This document shows positions 1 to 8,463 of a stretch of DNA of 64,000 nt, in pieces. Under the pieces are notes generated by a model. It was not told the origin of the DNA. It did no database searches and saw only the letters and a list, made by a program, of their open reading frames with translations. Numbering within the stretch: position 1 is the stretch's first letter; the number at the start of each line of letters is the position of its first letter. The translations under genes were made by a program, and so were the position numbers. Source of the stretch: Acidobacteriaceae bacterium (GTDB lineage Bacteria; Acidobacteriota; Terriglobia; Terriglobales; Acidobacteriaceae); assembly GCA_030041305.1 (NCBI GenBank), contig JASHOC010000165.1, positions 23,800-87,799 of the forward strand, read 5' to 3'.

Positions 1-112
1 CGGTTCTCCAATTGGTGTAGAGCAGAACCTCGAACGTTGAGTGGCGTTTTTCCCAAGAAAACGCCACCTGGCACGCCCCTCAAAACTCCACGGGAATTGG
101 AGAACCGCCGTA
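1..112 (-). repeat. MITE-like 117-bp element, copy 1 (cut by window start)
   Basis: Copy 1 of a family of four near-identical elements. Its outer 13 bases form terminal inverted repeats (CGGTTCTCCAATT and its complement), and an internal hairpin pairs GTGGCGTTTT with AAAACGCCAC. The last bases (CCGTA) are the complement of the TACGG seen at the left end of the other copies, so this copy lies in the opposite orientation to the other three. It sits just beyond the 3' end of the propeller gene. No transposase is encoded. Confidence 0.85.
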
Positions 113-221
113 AAAGCCGCCTTCCCATTCCGAAGACCTTCGATAGCGAAGGTCTACCGGAATGGAGGCCGCTGTACATAGCCATTTCCGCAACGTATTT
201 GCGGCTTGCGGGTGCGATGGA

Positions 222-1817
222 TTACGAGAGCCCAATTCCAAACTGCTGGTAGAACTCGCCGTTTGGGTAGGAGGCAGGCAACGCCGAGTAACCCACATTG
301 CTCCCTTCGCCGGACTCGTCCGCGCTGGCGCTGGCCGTGAGGCTTTCGCCCGCCTGGCAGAGAAAGAGACCCTCTCCTGCAGAGAAGTCCGTGGTGCGGC
401 CACCATTCTCCCCCACCATAATTGCCTGGTAATTCAGAATGGTTGCCAGATTGTCAGACGTGACAGTACTTCTGATGCCTTCGAGCGTCAGGGTGGGCGA
501 TCTGAGAACGGCGCCATCCGGCTGGGTGATGCTCCAGGCAAATCCGGTGAGTTTCTGACTGCTCGAATCGGTCACTAGCGTCGTGGTAAGTTGCCACCCT
601 GCCGGCAAGCGGTTGTTGGGCATGGACACCACGGCGTAGCTGCCCGACGATTGAATTGACCGGGAATCCCAGTTGACCAGGGGACTGCCTGGAAGATCCT
701 GCTGCCGGTAACAGTTGACCCAGAAAAACAGCTCGTTGGCGGCGATGCGAAAGCCGAACTGCTGCCAGACGAAGGGATTCGCTCCGGATTTCTGCGCGGG
801 GCTGTTGCAGTTGATCTGGAACGAGTAGTTCTCGGTCTTGTCCGGGACTATGTCTTCGGCGATGATGATGGTGAGATTAACCCCGGTGACCGCGCTGCCT
901 TTGCTGGGGGACAGCACGTAGTTGTTGTTGCCGCCGGGCGGCGTCGGCAACAGGGTGGTAAAGGTATCCGGCCCGGTGTTGCCCGGGATGTCGCTCACCT
1001 CCGCCGACCAGCTGGTTCCGTCAAAGGTAGCTTCGTGAAGGCTTGCGTCGCTTCCCTCGCCCTTCCACATCGCGTAGAGTTTTCCGTTGAATTCGGCAAT
1101 TGCCGCGCCCATGCTGCTGCCGACGCCAGAGATCTGGGTCTGCGCAGACCAGTTCGTCCCATCGAAGGCGGCGTACCAGAGGTTGTCATCGCTCCCGCCC
1201 TTCCACACCGCGTACAGCTTGCCGCCCATCGTCGCCAGCGATGGGCCGACGCTTGTTCCCACGCCCGAAATCTGGCTCTCGCTCGACCACGAGGATCCGT
1301 CATACGACGCATACCAGATCTCCTTGTTCGAATCCCTGCCCTGCCAGGCCGCATACAGCTTGCCGTTAAAGCTTGCGAGCGACGGCCCCACGCTGCTTTC
1401 TACGCCCGAGATCTGGGTTTGCCCGGACCACTTTGCGCCATCAAAGGTTGCGTAATAAAGGTTCTGGTCGAAGAGGTTCTTCCAGACCGCAACCAGCTTT
1501 CCGCTCTGGGTCCCCAACGCCGGGCCGGTATCGCTATAGATGCCGGGAATCTGCTGCTGCGCATCCCATTTGGAACCGTCGAATTTGGAGTAGAAGATGC
1601 GCGGATCGCTCCATTCGCCTTTCCACGCACCGTAGACAGCTCCGCTGAAGACTCCCAGCGACGGGCCGGCGCTGGTGTTACCGCCAAGCTGCCCGGCTGC
1701 CGCCCACTTGCCGCTTCCATTCCACGAGGAATAGAAAATGCGGTCATCGTCAGGCTCGCCTTTCCAGGCAGCGTACAGACTGCTACCGTTTGAAACCAAT
1801 CCTTGCAGTTCGCTCAT
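222..1817 (-). CDS. six-repeat lectin/sialidase-like beta-propeller protein with unknown C-terminal domain
   Basis: Protein of 531 aa. Residues about 10-285 hold six repeats of roughly 46 aa, each built around a LYAxWKG strand, an acidic turn, a (I/L)WYAxFDGxxW strand and a GPSLA link. This periodicity fits a six-bladed propeller of the kind seen in fucose-binding lectins and BNR-like proteins; sugar binding is inferred only. The remaining 240 residues form a Ser/Thr/Asn-rich domain that I do not recognise. No signal peptide is visible. The ATG at 1815-1817 was chosen because AAAGGTGG lies 6-7 nt upstream; an ATG at 1835 or a TTG at 1901 would lengthen the protein without a good ribosome site. 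Gene is alone on its strand; a MITE-like copy lies past its stop. Confidence 0.8.
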   Translation of the reverse strand: MSELQGLVSNGSSLYAAWKGEPDDDRIFYSSWNGSGKWAAAGQLGGNTSAGPSLGVFSGAVYGAWKGEWSDPRIFYSKFDGSKWDAQQQIPGIYSDTGPALGTQSGKLVAVWKNLFDQNLYYATFDGAKWSGQTQISGVESSVGPSLASFNGKLYAAWQGRDSNKEIWYASYDGSSWSSESQISGVGTSVGPSLATMGGKLYAVWKGGSDDNLWYAAFDGTNWSAQTQISGVGSSMGAAIAEFNGKLYAMWKGEGSDASLHEATFDGTSWSAEVSDIPGNTGPDTFTTLLPTPPGGNNNYVLSPSKGSAVTGVNLTIIIAEDIVPDKTENYSFQINCNSPAQKSGANPFVWQQFGFRIAANELFFWVNCYRQQDLPGSPLVNWDSRSIQSSGSYAVVSMPNNRLPAGWQLTTTLVTDSSSQKLTGFAWSITQPDGAVLRSPTLTLEGIRSTVTSDNLATILNYQAIMVGENGGRTTDFSAGEGLFLCQAGESLTASASADESGEGSNVGYSALPASYPNGEFYQQFGIGLS

Positions 1818-2888
1818 ATAGAACCACCTTTCCATCGATGTCGGTTGCTGGATTTGACGATTGAGAGAGGAGACACTGGATGCACTGTCTGAGAGGTGCA
1901 ATTGGCCCGCACAGAGTATAGGCGCATCGATGCCACTCGTGGCGCGAAATATTTTCTTCTTCCGGCTTCCGGACGTACAGGCTCCGGCGAACGGCCTTCA
2001 CCCCAGTAATCCGGCCAGTCTTTGTCAATGTGCGCGAAATGCGCTCAACGACGTCGATTACTACCCGGGAACTCGGCGAATGTTGAGAAATCTTCCCCCT
2101 CGACGGGGTCGCGGATGTGTGCTCGTCTGCAAGGAGATTACGCACAAAGAATTCCCACAAAACAGGCGCGAAACGGTCTGATCAGCCATCCAGGCCCTTT
2201 CGCACAGGAGGCTCCTCCTAACCTCGACGACGGCAAACCACGCGCCCCTTCCGCCGGCCCACTCCGTCTGCCAGGCCCATTCCCATCCAGCCACCCCAAA
2301 TAATTCTTCCCGGCCTTACCGGTTATTTCGCGCCTTTCGTCACAATAGAAGTATCCAAGCCGGAAAATCGCCTCGCTTTTCGCGGGAAGTCGGCCCGTCC
2401 GAATCCCCCGGCGAACCCTGCTGGGAAGCAATTCACGCCGCAAAATGGCGCCGGAAACGCCACATGAGGGCAATCCGTAGCAAATCAGAGGCATTCCATG
2501 GAAGATTGCAACCGAAGAAAACCGGCAAAACAGCGGCAAATGCCAAAAGCAGAAGGCGCAAAGCATTTGTTTTCAGATATCTGTGGCTAAAGATATGATT
2601 CTCAAGTACTTACCTGGCAGCCCACGGCGCAAATTGCTGAAAACACGCCACTTGCTCGCGGGCGATGATTTGGTGGGGGGGGTCTTTAGCTACTCTAGCC
2701 AAAATAGCGAATCCGGAGCGCGGACATGACTGCCAAAGCGTCAGCCGAAGCCCGGAACCAGCTTGGCCCGGCCCTTCGGGGGGTGGCGCGCACCGCCCGA
2801 CCCGCATTCGCATTTTGCGACGCGGGGTCGCGCGGCAGGAGTATTCTGCCCCTTCTGAAAGAAATCTCTCCGCAAGCGAGGTTTGAAG
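1818..2888. other. intergenic region, no convincing gene
   Basis: About 1.07 kb between the divergent propeller and ThuA genes. Open frames here are short, rich in Cys/Trp/Arg and show no domain or ribosome site, so none is called. The only visible oddity is a run of eight G at 2675-2682. Promoters for both flanking genes should lie here, but no clear -35/-10 pair was found. Confidence 0.6.
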
Positions 2889-3869
2889 ATGAGGCGCATG
2901 GGTTGGATGGCGGTGATGATGGGCTTGCTGTGCGCGGGCGCGGCCCCGGGTGCAGGTGGGCCGGCGAACCCGGGCAAGCCGATCCGGGTGATGATCCTGG
3001 ATGGCGAGAGCGGCGGCCCGTACCACAACTGGCGTCTCACCACGCAGGTGCTGAAGAAAGAACTCGAAGACACAGGTCTCTTCGAAGTGACCGTGGTGAC
3101 CGCGCCGCCCTCGGATGGGGACTTCAGCCAGTTCAAGCCGGAGTTCGACCGCTATCAGGCGATCGTGATGAATTACGACGGGCCGGACTGGCCCCAGGAT
3201 CTGCGCACGGAGTTCGAGCAGTACGTGAGCGGCGGCGGAGGGCTGGTGATCGTGCATGCGGCCGACAACGCGTTCCCGAACTGGCCGGCCTATAACGAAA
3301 TGATCGGGGTGGGCGGCTGGCGCAATCGCGACGAGCATGCGGGACCGCACTGGTACTGGCAGGACGGCAAGATGGTTGCGGATACCTCGCCCGGCCGGGC
3401 CGGCGAGCACGGCTTGCGGCTGCCCTTCGAGTTGACCACGCGCGATCCCGATCATCCCATCATGCGCGGCCTGCCGCCGGAGTGGCTGCACGTGAACGAC
3501 GAACTGTATGCGAATCTGCGCGGGCCGGGCAAAAACATGACCGTCCTGGCCACGGCGCACTCGGACCCCAACAACCGGGGCACGGGGCGCGACGAGCCGA
3601 TCCTGATGGCGCTGCGGTATGGCAAGGGGCGGATTTTTCACACCGCCATGGGCCACGACGTGTTTGCGTTGAGCGGGGTGGGGTTTATGACCACCTATCA
3701 GCGCGGCACGGAATGGGCGGCGACGGGCCGCGTAACGCAGAAGGTTCCGGCCACGTTTCCGACGGCGAACACGGTGAGCTATCGCGTGGATCTTGCAGAG
3801 ATGGATCCGGATTATTTGCACGGAGCGTCGCAGATTGTGCGTGAGGGGAAGGGGACAGGTTTCAGGTAA
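2889..3869 (+). CDS. exported ThuA-like domain protein
   Basis: A 326-aa protein with an N-terminal signal peptide (MRRMGWMAVMMGLLCAG) followed by a ThuA-like fold (PF06283, class I glutamine-amidotransferase-like). Family marks include the first strand IRVMILDGESGGPYHNW, the GGGLVIVHAADNAF turn, the HPIMRGLP segment and the C-terminal YGKGRIFHTAMGHD motif. ThuA-type proteins are linked to trehalose and other sugar catabolism, but the substrate is unknown; in soil bacteria they often accompany Gfo/Idh/MocA and TIM-barrel enzymes, which occur here about 50 kb away. The ATG at 2889 is preceded by GCGAGG at 7-nt spacing; a TTG at 2883 is possible. Confidence 0.85.
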   Translation: MRRMGWMAVMMGLLCAGAAPGAGGPANPGKPIRVMILDGESGGPYHNWRLTTQVLKKELEDTGLFEVTVVTAPPSDGDFSQFKPEFDRYQAIVMNYDGPDWPQDLRTEFEQYVSGGGGLVIVHAADNAFPNWPAYNEMIGVGGWRNRDEHAGPHWYWQDGKMVADTSPGRAGEHGLRLPFELTTRDPDHPIMRGLPPEWLHVNDELYANLRGPGKNMTVLATAHSDPNNRGTGRDEPILMALRYGKGRIFHTAMGHDVFALSGVGFMTTYQRGTEWAATGRVTQKVPATFPTANTVSYRVDLAEMDPDYLHGASQIVREGKGTGFR

Positions 3870-4041
3870 TCAGGGTTCAGAGACGAAAATTCCGGGGCAA
3901 AAAAATGGGCGGCAGAGCTTGTCGCCCGTGCCGCCGCCCGTCCCTGGGTTGTCTTGAAGGTGTTGCAGTCTTGCGAAAACTTTTGCCGATCCCCAATGCG
4001 GAGGGATTCCCGCCGCCCGAACTCCTGGCCTCCAGTTACCA

Positions 4042-4076
4042 ACCACTGATCACTGACCACTGACCACTGTTTACTG
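4042..4076. repeat. five heptamer tandem repeats
   Basis: Five head-to-tail units of seven bases (ACCACTG, ATCACTG, ACCACTG, ACCACTG, TTTACTG) abut and overlap the flagellin stop codon. Simple tandem repeats of this kind occur in intergenic DNA of many soil bacteria. Copy number is likely to vary between strains. Confidence 0.75.
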
Positions 4077-5351
4077 CAGCAGCTTGGTCACTTCCTGTTG
4101 CACGCTGTTAGCCTGCGCCAGGGCCGCGATGCCGGTCTGGCTGAGGATTTCATACTTCGACATATTCGTGGTGGCCGCGGCATAGTCCGTGGCCTGCACG
4201 GCGTTCTGGGCCGAAAGGATGTTCTCCTGCTGGGTGCTCATGACGTTACTGATCGAGTTCAGGGTGTTGATCTGCGCGCCGATGTAGCCGTCCTGCGCGG
4301 ACACGTCGCTGATGGCCTGGTTCAGCAGGCCCAGCGCGGTCTCGGCGTCCGTGGTGCTCAGCAGGTCGGTGTCGCTGAGGTTGACGGAAGTGTCGCCGCC
4401 GCTGGCAATCTCGTAGCTGATGGTCTTGGTCGCGGCGGTGTTGGCGTTCAGGGTGGTCGTAGCGCCCGTCGGAGTATCCGCGAGAGCCGTGGTGCTCAGG
4501 CTGATCGTCACATTGGAGTTGGTGTTCGTGAGCTGAATTCCGGTGTCGTCGGCGGAAATCGAGTCGCTCGAATCGCCCACCGCTCCCGCCGTCGTGAAAC
4601 TGGCTGTCACGCCGGGAATACCCATCGAGTTAATCTCTGTAATCAGCCCACCCACCGTGGTCGCCGACGTCGAATATGTGCTCTGCGTGCCGTTGGCCGT
4701 GGTGACGGTGAAGGTCAGTCCGCCCGTGACGGCGTCGTTTTCTGTCGCGGCCGTGGTCAAATCGCCGCCGGTGTCCTCTGAAAGATCGACGAATTCCCCC
4801 GCGCTGCTTTGCACCACAGAGCCACCGGCATCGCCCAAGCTGGCAGAGCTCAACTGGGCGAAGAACAAGCTGTCGATCGACGAGCCCGTTGCCGACGAAT
4901 CGCCCGTATAGATCGATACGCCTGACTGCGAGCCGGTGAACACCTGGTTCTGGTTATACGTGGTTGTCGATCCAATGTTGTTGATCTCGGAAAGAATCGA
5001 CTGGTACTCCTGGTTGGCCGCCGACTCCTGCGAGCTGTCCAGCGTGCCGTTCGAAGCTTCCGTGGCCAGCGTGACGGCGCGATTGAGCAGGCTGGTCACT
5101 TGCGACAGCGCGCCGTCGGCCACCTGCAACAAACCCACGCCTTCGGTCGCGTTGGTTTCGGACTGCGTGAGGGCTGCTGAGTTGGCCCCCAGGCCATTCA
5201 CGAGTGAGAGGCCCGCGGGATCGTCCGCGCCCGAGTTGATTTGCGAACCCGACGACAACTGCTGCAGAACCGTCTGCAGGCTGTTGTTCGTATTGTTCAG
5301 ATTGTTCTCTGCGTAGATCGCCGAGAGGTTGTTCAAAACACCGAGGGCCAT
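4071..5351 (-). CDS. fliC: flagellin
   Basis: A 426-aa flagellar filament subunit. The N-terminal D0/D1 helices (ALGVLNNLSAIYAENNLNNT, then LSSGSQINSGADDPAGLS) and the C-terminal helix ending ALAQANSVQQEVTKLLQ are typical and would mediate export and filament packing. The variable centre, rich in Thr, Ser and Ala, includes a flagellin-insert type repeat (FTVTTANGTQSTYS and following). The ATG at 5351 is preceded by AAGGAG at 8-nt spacing; an upstream in-frame ATG at 5459 would add 36 residues not found in flagellins. No other flagellar gene is in the window, so this is an orphan locus. A FliA-type promoter lies about 110 bp upstream. Confidence 0.95.
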   Translation of the reverse strand: MALGVLNNLSAIYAENNLNNTNNSLQTVLQQLSSGSQINSGADDPAGLSLVNGLGANSAALTQSETNATEGVGLLQVADGALSQVTSLLNRAVTLATEASNGTLDSSQESAANQEYQSILSEINNIGSTTTYNQNQVFTGSQSGVSIYTGDSSATGSSIDSLFFAQLSSASLGDAGGSVVQSSAGEFVDLSEDTGGDLTTAATENDAVTGGLTFTVTTANGTQSTYSTSATTVGGLITEINSMGIPGVTASFTTAGAVGDSSDSISADDTGIQLTNTNSNVTISLSTTALADTPTGATTTLNANTAATKTISYEIASGGDTSVNLSDTDLLSTTDAETALGLLNQAISDVSAQDGYIGAQINTLNSISNVMSTQQENILSAQNAVQATDYAAATTNMSKYEILSQTGIAALAQANSVQQEVTKLLQ

Positions 5352-5459
5352 GGGACTGAACTCCTTCTTGGGATGGCTTGATGCGCGCCCATCGGCCGGC
5401 GCCTCTGCTTGTCTGCCGGCGTCGCTGTTTCCGGATGAGCCTTTTTGCATCCACCCCAT

Positions 5460-5486
5460 TCATCGGATGGGGCGGAAATAACTTTA
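5460..5486 (-). promoter_or_regulatory. sigma-28 (FliA) type promoter of flagellin
   Basis: On the minus strand TAAA (5486-5483) is followed after exactly 15 bases by TCCGATGA (5467-5460). The established sigma-28 consensus is TAAA-N15-GCCGATAA, so the -35 is perfect and six of eight -10 bases match. The position, about 110 bp before the flagellin ATG, fits late-class flagellar gene control. Confidence 0.75.
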
Positions 5487-5709
5487 GTCATAATTTTCCC
5501 GGCGTCCGCGGCCCGCCTTGTTGCGCTCCGAAACAGGGTTGTCGCGCTTCGCTTCACGGCCTGTCCCGATGCGCGCCAATCGCTGTCTCGATGCGCGGCG
5601 CCGGTTTGTCCCGATTCGCGTCAGGCTGGGCGTCTCGAGGGCGCACGGAACTACCCGGCGCTCCGTGCGAATGAGGTGGTCAACGCCAGGTCTTAAGAGG
5701 GAATGCCGC

Positions 5710-5749
5710 ACAAAAGAACGGCGGCAAGGAGCATGGCTCCCTGCCGCCG
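5710..5749 (-). terminator. rho-independent terminator of the ECF-sigma operon
   Basis: Near-perfect stem CGGCGGCA-AGGAGC with GCTCC-C-TGCCGCCG around a 3-nt loop (5719-5749). Read on the minus strand, the stem is followed by TTCTTTTG. It lies about 100 bp after the stop of the LTXXQ gene. Confidence 0.75.
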
Positions 5750-5853
5750 ACGGTCTGGACTACGACCTCATTTGCTCTCTGCCTGAGAATTTGCGCCAGC
5801 GCTGCTCTTGTCGAGGAAAGCCATTGCGCGGCTGAATTCCGGCAGGATTTCCG

Positions 5854-6504
5854 TTATTGGTTCACGCCGGGCGCGGGGGCCTGCGGATTGTTCACCGGAG
5901 GCGGAGGAGGAGGAGGATTTTCCGGCTGCACGCCCGGACCCCGCCTTTGCCTTTGCTCGCCTGGACGCCTCTCCATGCGGCCCTCCATGTGCTCGGCGCG
6001 GAAGCTCTGCACCTGCTTCCACTGATCCGGGGTCAGCTTCATACGGATGGCCAGAAGGAAACGCGCATTGGCTCGTTCCAAATCGGCCCGCGCCGCGACC
6101 ACTTTGTCGATCTGGGCGTCGATTGACCCCTCGTTGGGCTCGTCGGCGCTCATCAGCGGCTGCATGGCCAGCTCGGCTTTTTCCAGATTTGCCTGCAGGT
6201 CGATAAGCTTTTCACGATGATCGTAGAGAATGCTGTCCATCGCCTTCTGCTGATCCGGAGTAAGTTTCAGTTGCGCGGCGATGCGGGGATTGTCCCACCA
6301 CCGGGCCATTCTGCCCTCGGGCCCGAACGCGCGCTCGAACGGAGGCTGATGATGCATGATGACGGGGCCCGGTCCCATGGGGCCTGGTTGCTGCGCGATG
6401 ATGGCGGGTCCCATCGGACCCGGATCCTGCGCTCCCGCGAAGACGCCACCCGCCAAGGCTCCCGCCAATGCCAGTACAGCATGTCGTACAAATGTTTTTT
6501 TCAT
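5854..6504 (-). CDS. exported LTXXQ-motif protein (Spy/CpxP/CnrX-like)
   Basis: A 216-aa protein with a Sec signal peptide (MKKTFVRHAVLALAGALAGG). The mature N-terminus is rich in Met, His, Gln and Pro (GPMGPGPVIMHHQPP). The helical core carries two LTPDQ motifs, LTPDQQKAM and LTPDQWKQV, about 80 residues apart, the hallmark of the Spy/CpxP chaperone and heavy-metal-resistor sensor families. A Pro-rich tail follows. It is the last gene of an ECF sigma / anti-sigma operon (61 bp after the anti-sigma gene), which resembles the CnrYXH arrangement, where the periplasmic sensor controls the anti-sigma factor. Metal specificity cannot be read from sequence. AAGGGGA precedes the ATG. Confidence 0.85.
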   Translation of the reverse strand: MKKTFVRHAVLALAGALAGGVFAGAQDPGPMGPAIIAQQPGPMGPGPVIMHHQPPFERAFGPEGRMARWWDNPRIAAQLKLTPDQQKAMDSILYDHREKLIDLQANLEKAELAMQPLMSADEPNEGSIDAQIDKVVAARADLERANARFLLAIRMKLTPDQWKQVQSFRAEHMEGRMERRPGEQRQRRGPGVQPENPPPPPPPVNNPQAPAPGVNQ

Positions 6505-6565
6505 TCCTGTTCCCCTTGATTCTTCGCGCCGGGCCGCAGTTTTTTCTCTGTTTCCGCGCCTGGCG

Positions 6566-6979
6566 CTACTGGTTTGTGTTCCCTTCCATTAACTGGGCCA
6601 ACGGCTCCATCGCACTAGGAACCTCTTGCGACACGTCCTGATCCACGGTGGCCATGAAATTCGCGTCCTCGATGCGGGCGCGCTGGGCAGCCGCCAACTG
6701 CCGCTGCCGGGCCGCCTGTATGGCCGCGATCTTGGCCAGTTCGCGGCGATGATGGCGGTCATAGAGGCCGCCGGCCAGACTGCCCGCCGCCAGAACGCAG
6801 CCCAATGCCCAGGCAGCGGCCAGCCGCCAATTTCCCCGCGGCGCCGCAACCGCAGCCGTGCGCGGCAGGCTGTACGCCGCCTCGCTCCAGGCATGAACGC
6901 TCAGCCGAAAATCTTCGAGAGCCTGGTCCAATTCCCGGTCTCCCGCTTCCCCGCTCAAATCCTTCCCGCCAGAATTCAT
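6566..6979 (-). CDS. probable membrane anti-sigma factor
   Basis: A 137-aa protein with a charged cytoplasmic N-terminus (about 55 residues), one membrane span (LAAAWALGCVLAAGSLAGGLY) and a periplasmic coiled-coil-like tail rich in Ala, Gln and Arg. Its ATG overlaps the stop of the ECF sigma gene (ATGA), so the two are translationally coupled. The topology, size and position are those of anti-sigma factors; no sequence-family signature such as a zinc-binding HxxxCxxC motif is present, so the assignment rests mainly on context. Confidence 0.75.
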   Translation of the reverse strand: MNSGGKDLSGEAGDRELDQALEDFRLSVHAWSEAAYSLPRTAAVAAPRGNWRLAAAWALGCVLAAGSLAGGLYDRHHRRELAKIAAIQAARQRQLAAAQRARIEDANFMATVDQDVSQEVPSAMEPLAQLMEGNTNQ

Positions 6980-7554
6980 CGTTTGCCTCCCAGTTCCTCC
7001 CGCACTTTTCCGAGAGCGCGGGAAAGGTGCGCCTTGACCGTGCCTTCGCTTAAGCCAGTGGCCCGCGCGATGTCTGCTAACTCCTGCTCTTCGACAAAGC
7101 GCAGCAAAAACACGGTGCGCTGCCGCTCGCTGAGGCCGGCGACGATTTTCCAAACCTTGGCCACGCGCTCCCGCGCCAACAACTGCTGTTCCGCGGTGCG
7201 CTCGCCGCTGGGCAGCCATTCGCTGGCTTCGTCCAGGTCCACAGCGTTATTGCGCGTCTGCCGCCAGAACTGCATGCGGCGATTGCGCCAGTGGTCCTTT
7301 TCCAGGTTGATGGCGATGCGCATCAGCCAGGTCATGGGGCTCGAGTCGCCGCGAAAATGCGCCCAATTCCGATAGGCTTTCAGAAAACATTCCTGGGTGA
7401 GCGTCTCAGCCAGATCAAGATCGCGCGTCGAGGCGAGGAGAAAACGAAAAATCTGCGGACGGTGCGTTTCGACAACGCGCGCAAACTCTTGCGCAGCAAG
7501 TTCTTCCGCCGCTTCAACGCTCATGGCATCGATCGCTGTTCCGGCCGCCATCAC
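6976..7554 (-). CDS. ECF-family RNA polymerase sigma factor
   Basis: A 192-aa sigma-70-family protein with region 2 (RDLDLAETLTQECFLKAYRN, MTWLMRIAINLEKDHWRNRR) and region 4 (LSERQRTVFLLRFVEEQELADIARATGLSEGTVKAHLSRALGKVRE, a helix-turn-helix) but no regions 1 or 3, as in ECF sigma factors. First gene of a three-gene operon with the anti-sigma and LTXXQ proteins. Alternative starts exist at 7551 and 7524 (MSVEAAEEL); a possible ECF-type promoter at 7560-7587 is so close that the 7524 start may be the real one. Confidence 0.92.
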   Translation of the reverse strand: MMAAGTAIDAMSVEAAEELAAQEFARVVETHRPQIFRFLLASTRDLDLAETLTQECFLKAYRNWAHFRGDSSPMTWLMRIAINLEKDHWRNRRMQFWRQTRNNAVDLDEASEWLPSGERTAEQQLLARERVAKVWKIVAGLSERQRTVFLLRFVEEQELADIARATGLSEGTVKAHLSRALGKVREELGGKR

Positions 7555-7559
7555 TTTGG

Positions 7560-7587
7560 TAGACGCTCATGTCCGGCGCGAGTTTAC
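7560..7587 (-). promoter_or_regulatory. possible autoregulated ECF promoter
   Basis: Minus strand GTAAAC (7587-7582) followed after 16 bases by CGTCTA (7565-7560). AAC-containing -35 and CGTC -10 elements are typical of ECF-dependent promoters, and ECF genes often regulate themselves. The match is by eye and the element nearly touches the annotated start. Confidence 0.35.
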
Positions 7588-7806
7588 AGCCCCCCATTTT
7601 CATTTCAACCCGGGATACTGACGATTGGATGCGCTCGCTTGGCAGCGCCTCGACGGCGGCTGACGGCGCGAAGGGTGCGCACGAACCGGGGTTTCAAGAA
7701 AGCATCGCTGCGCATGAGACAGGACTTTCCCCCGGGGCGGGCCGGGACGCGGCCCTGCGGCGCCCCGGTCTCCACGTGACCGGAACGGGCGTGGAGACCG
7801 CGATTT

Positions 7807-8286
7807 CTACGCTTGCGCCGCCTGCCCCATTTTCGCGGCGGCAGCCGGAGCCGGGGCTGCTTGCGGCTCCTGGTAAAGCGCGGCGCCTGCGATGGTCCCC
7901 ACAATCATTTCAACCAAAGCTCCGAGCGTGGTGTAGAGCGTAAGGCGCCGCCCAAACAGGCCCATAGCCCACATCATGCTGAGGTTGGGCAGGAGCGCGC
8001 TGGCGATCCACATGGCCACGGCGGCGCAGGTTGCCGTCTTTACCCCGGCGCCGAACCGCGGCCGGATCGCCGCGTAAACCCAGACCGCGACAATCCCGAT
8101 CGCGATTCCCAAAAGGTTGAACCAGACCATTTGTCTGGTGGAGAAGCCGGGATGGCCGAGAGTTTTCATGGCCGCAGCCCAGCGCGGGGCCAGCCACATG
8201 CCATCCACCAGAAAACCCAGAATGTCCATCACGATCCCCGCCACGACGCCGCCGAGGATTACGCGGCCCATGTTCATCTTTGCCAT
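7807..8286 (-). CDS. small integral membrane protein
   Basis: A 159-aa protein with about four hydrophobic segments: VILGGVVAGIVMDILGFLV, MVWFNLLGIAIGIVAVWVYA, TCAAVAMWIASALLPNL and LGALVEMIVGTIAGAALY. A soluble Ala/Pro-rich tail follows. No catalytic motif is visible and I do not recognise the family beyond its resemblance to small DUF1761-like membrane proteins. AAGGAGG precedes the ATG at good spacing, which supports expression. It is divergent from the exported protein at 8464. Confidence 0.75.
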   Translation of the reverse strand: MAKMNMGRVILGGVVAGIVMDILGFLVDGMWLAPRWAAAMKTLGHPGFSTRQMVWFNLLGIAIGIVAVWVYAAIRPRFGAGVKTATCAAVAMWIASALLPNLSMMWAMGLFGRRLTLYTTLGALVEMIVGTIAGAALYQEPQAAPAPAAAAKMGQAAQA

Positions 8287-8463
8287 AACTCCTCCTTGGG
8301 GGACGGCGGGAGTATACGCAGGGAGGAATCCGCGCGCAAGGTAAAATTCCGCAAATGGACTTTTTTTGTGGAAATTCTCGCTGTCCGTGTATTCCCCGAC
8401 CGCGCGTTTCCGTCCATCGATCCACGGGAGGGTGTTTCAGTCCAACCACAGGAGGGTGTCGCA

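Larger units (their letters stand above)
5352..5853. other. intergenic region between flagellin and the LTXXQ gene
   Basis: About 500 bp. It contains the flagellin leader and sigma-28 promoter (5460-5486) and the terminator of the upstream ECF-sigma operon (5710-5749). The stretch 5490-5700 shows no gene or recognised signal. Confidence 0.6.

Noticed and set aside
2138..2566. Minus-strand open frame of 142 codons upstream of the ThuA gene
   Set aside because: Composition is Cys/Arg-rich and unlike neighbouring proteins, with no ribosome site or domain.
2610..3821. Open frame of 403 codons opposite the ThuA-like gene
   Set aside because: Rich in His and Arg, no family motif, while the opposite strand encodes a clear ThuA domain with a signal peptide.
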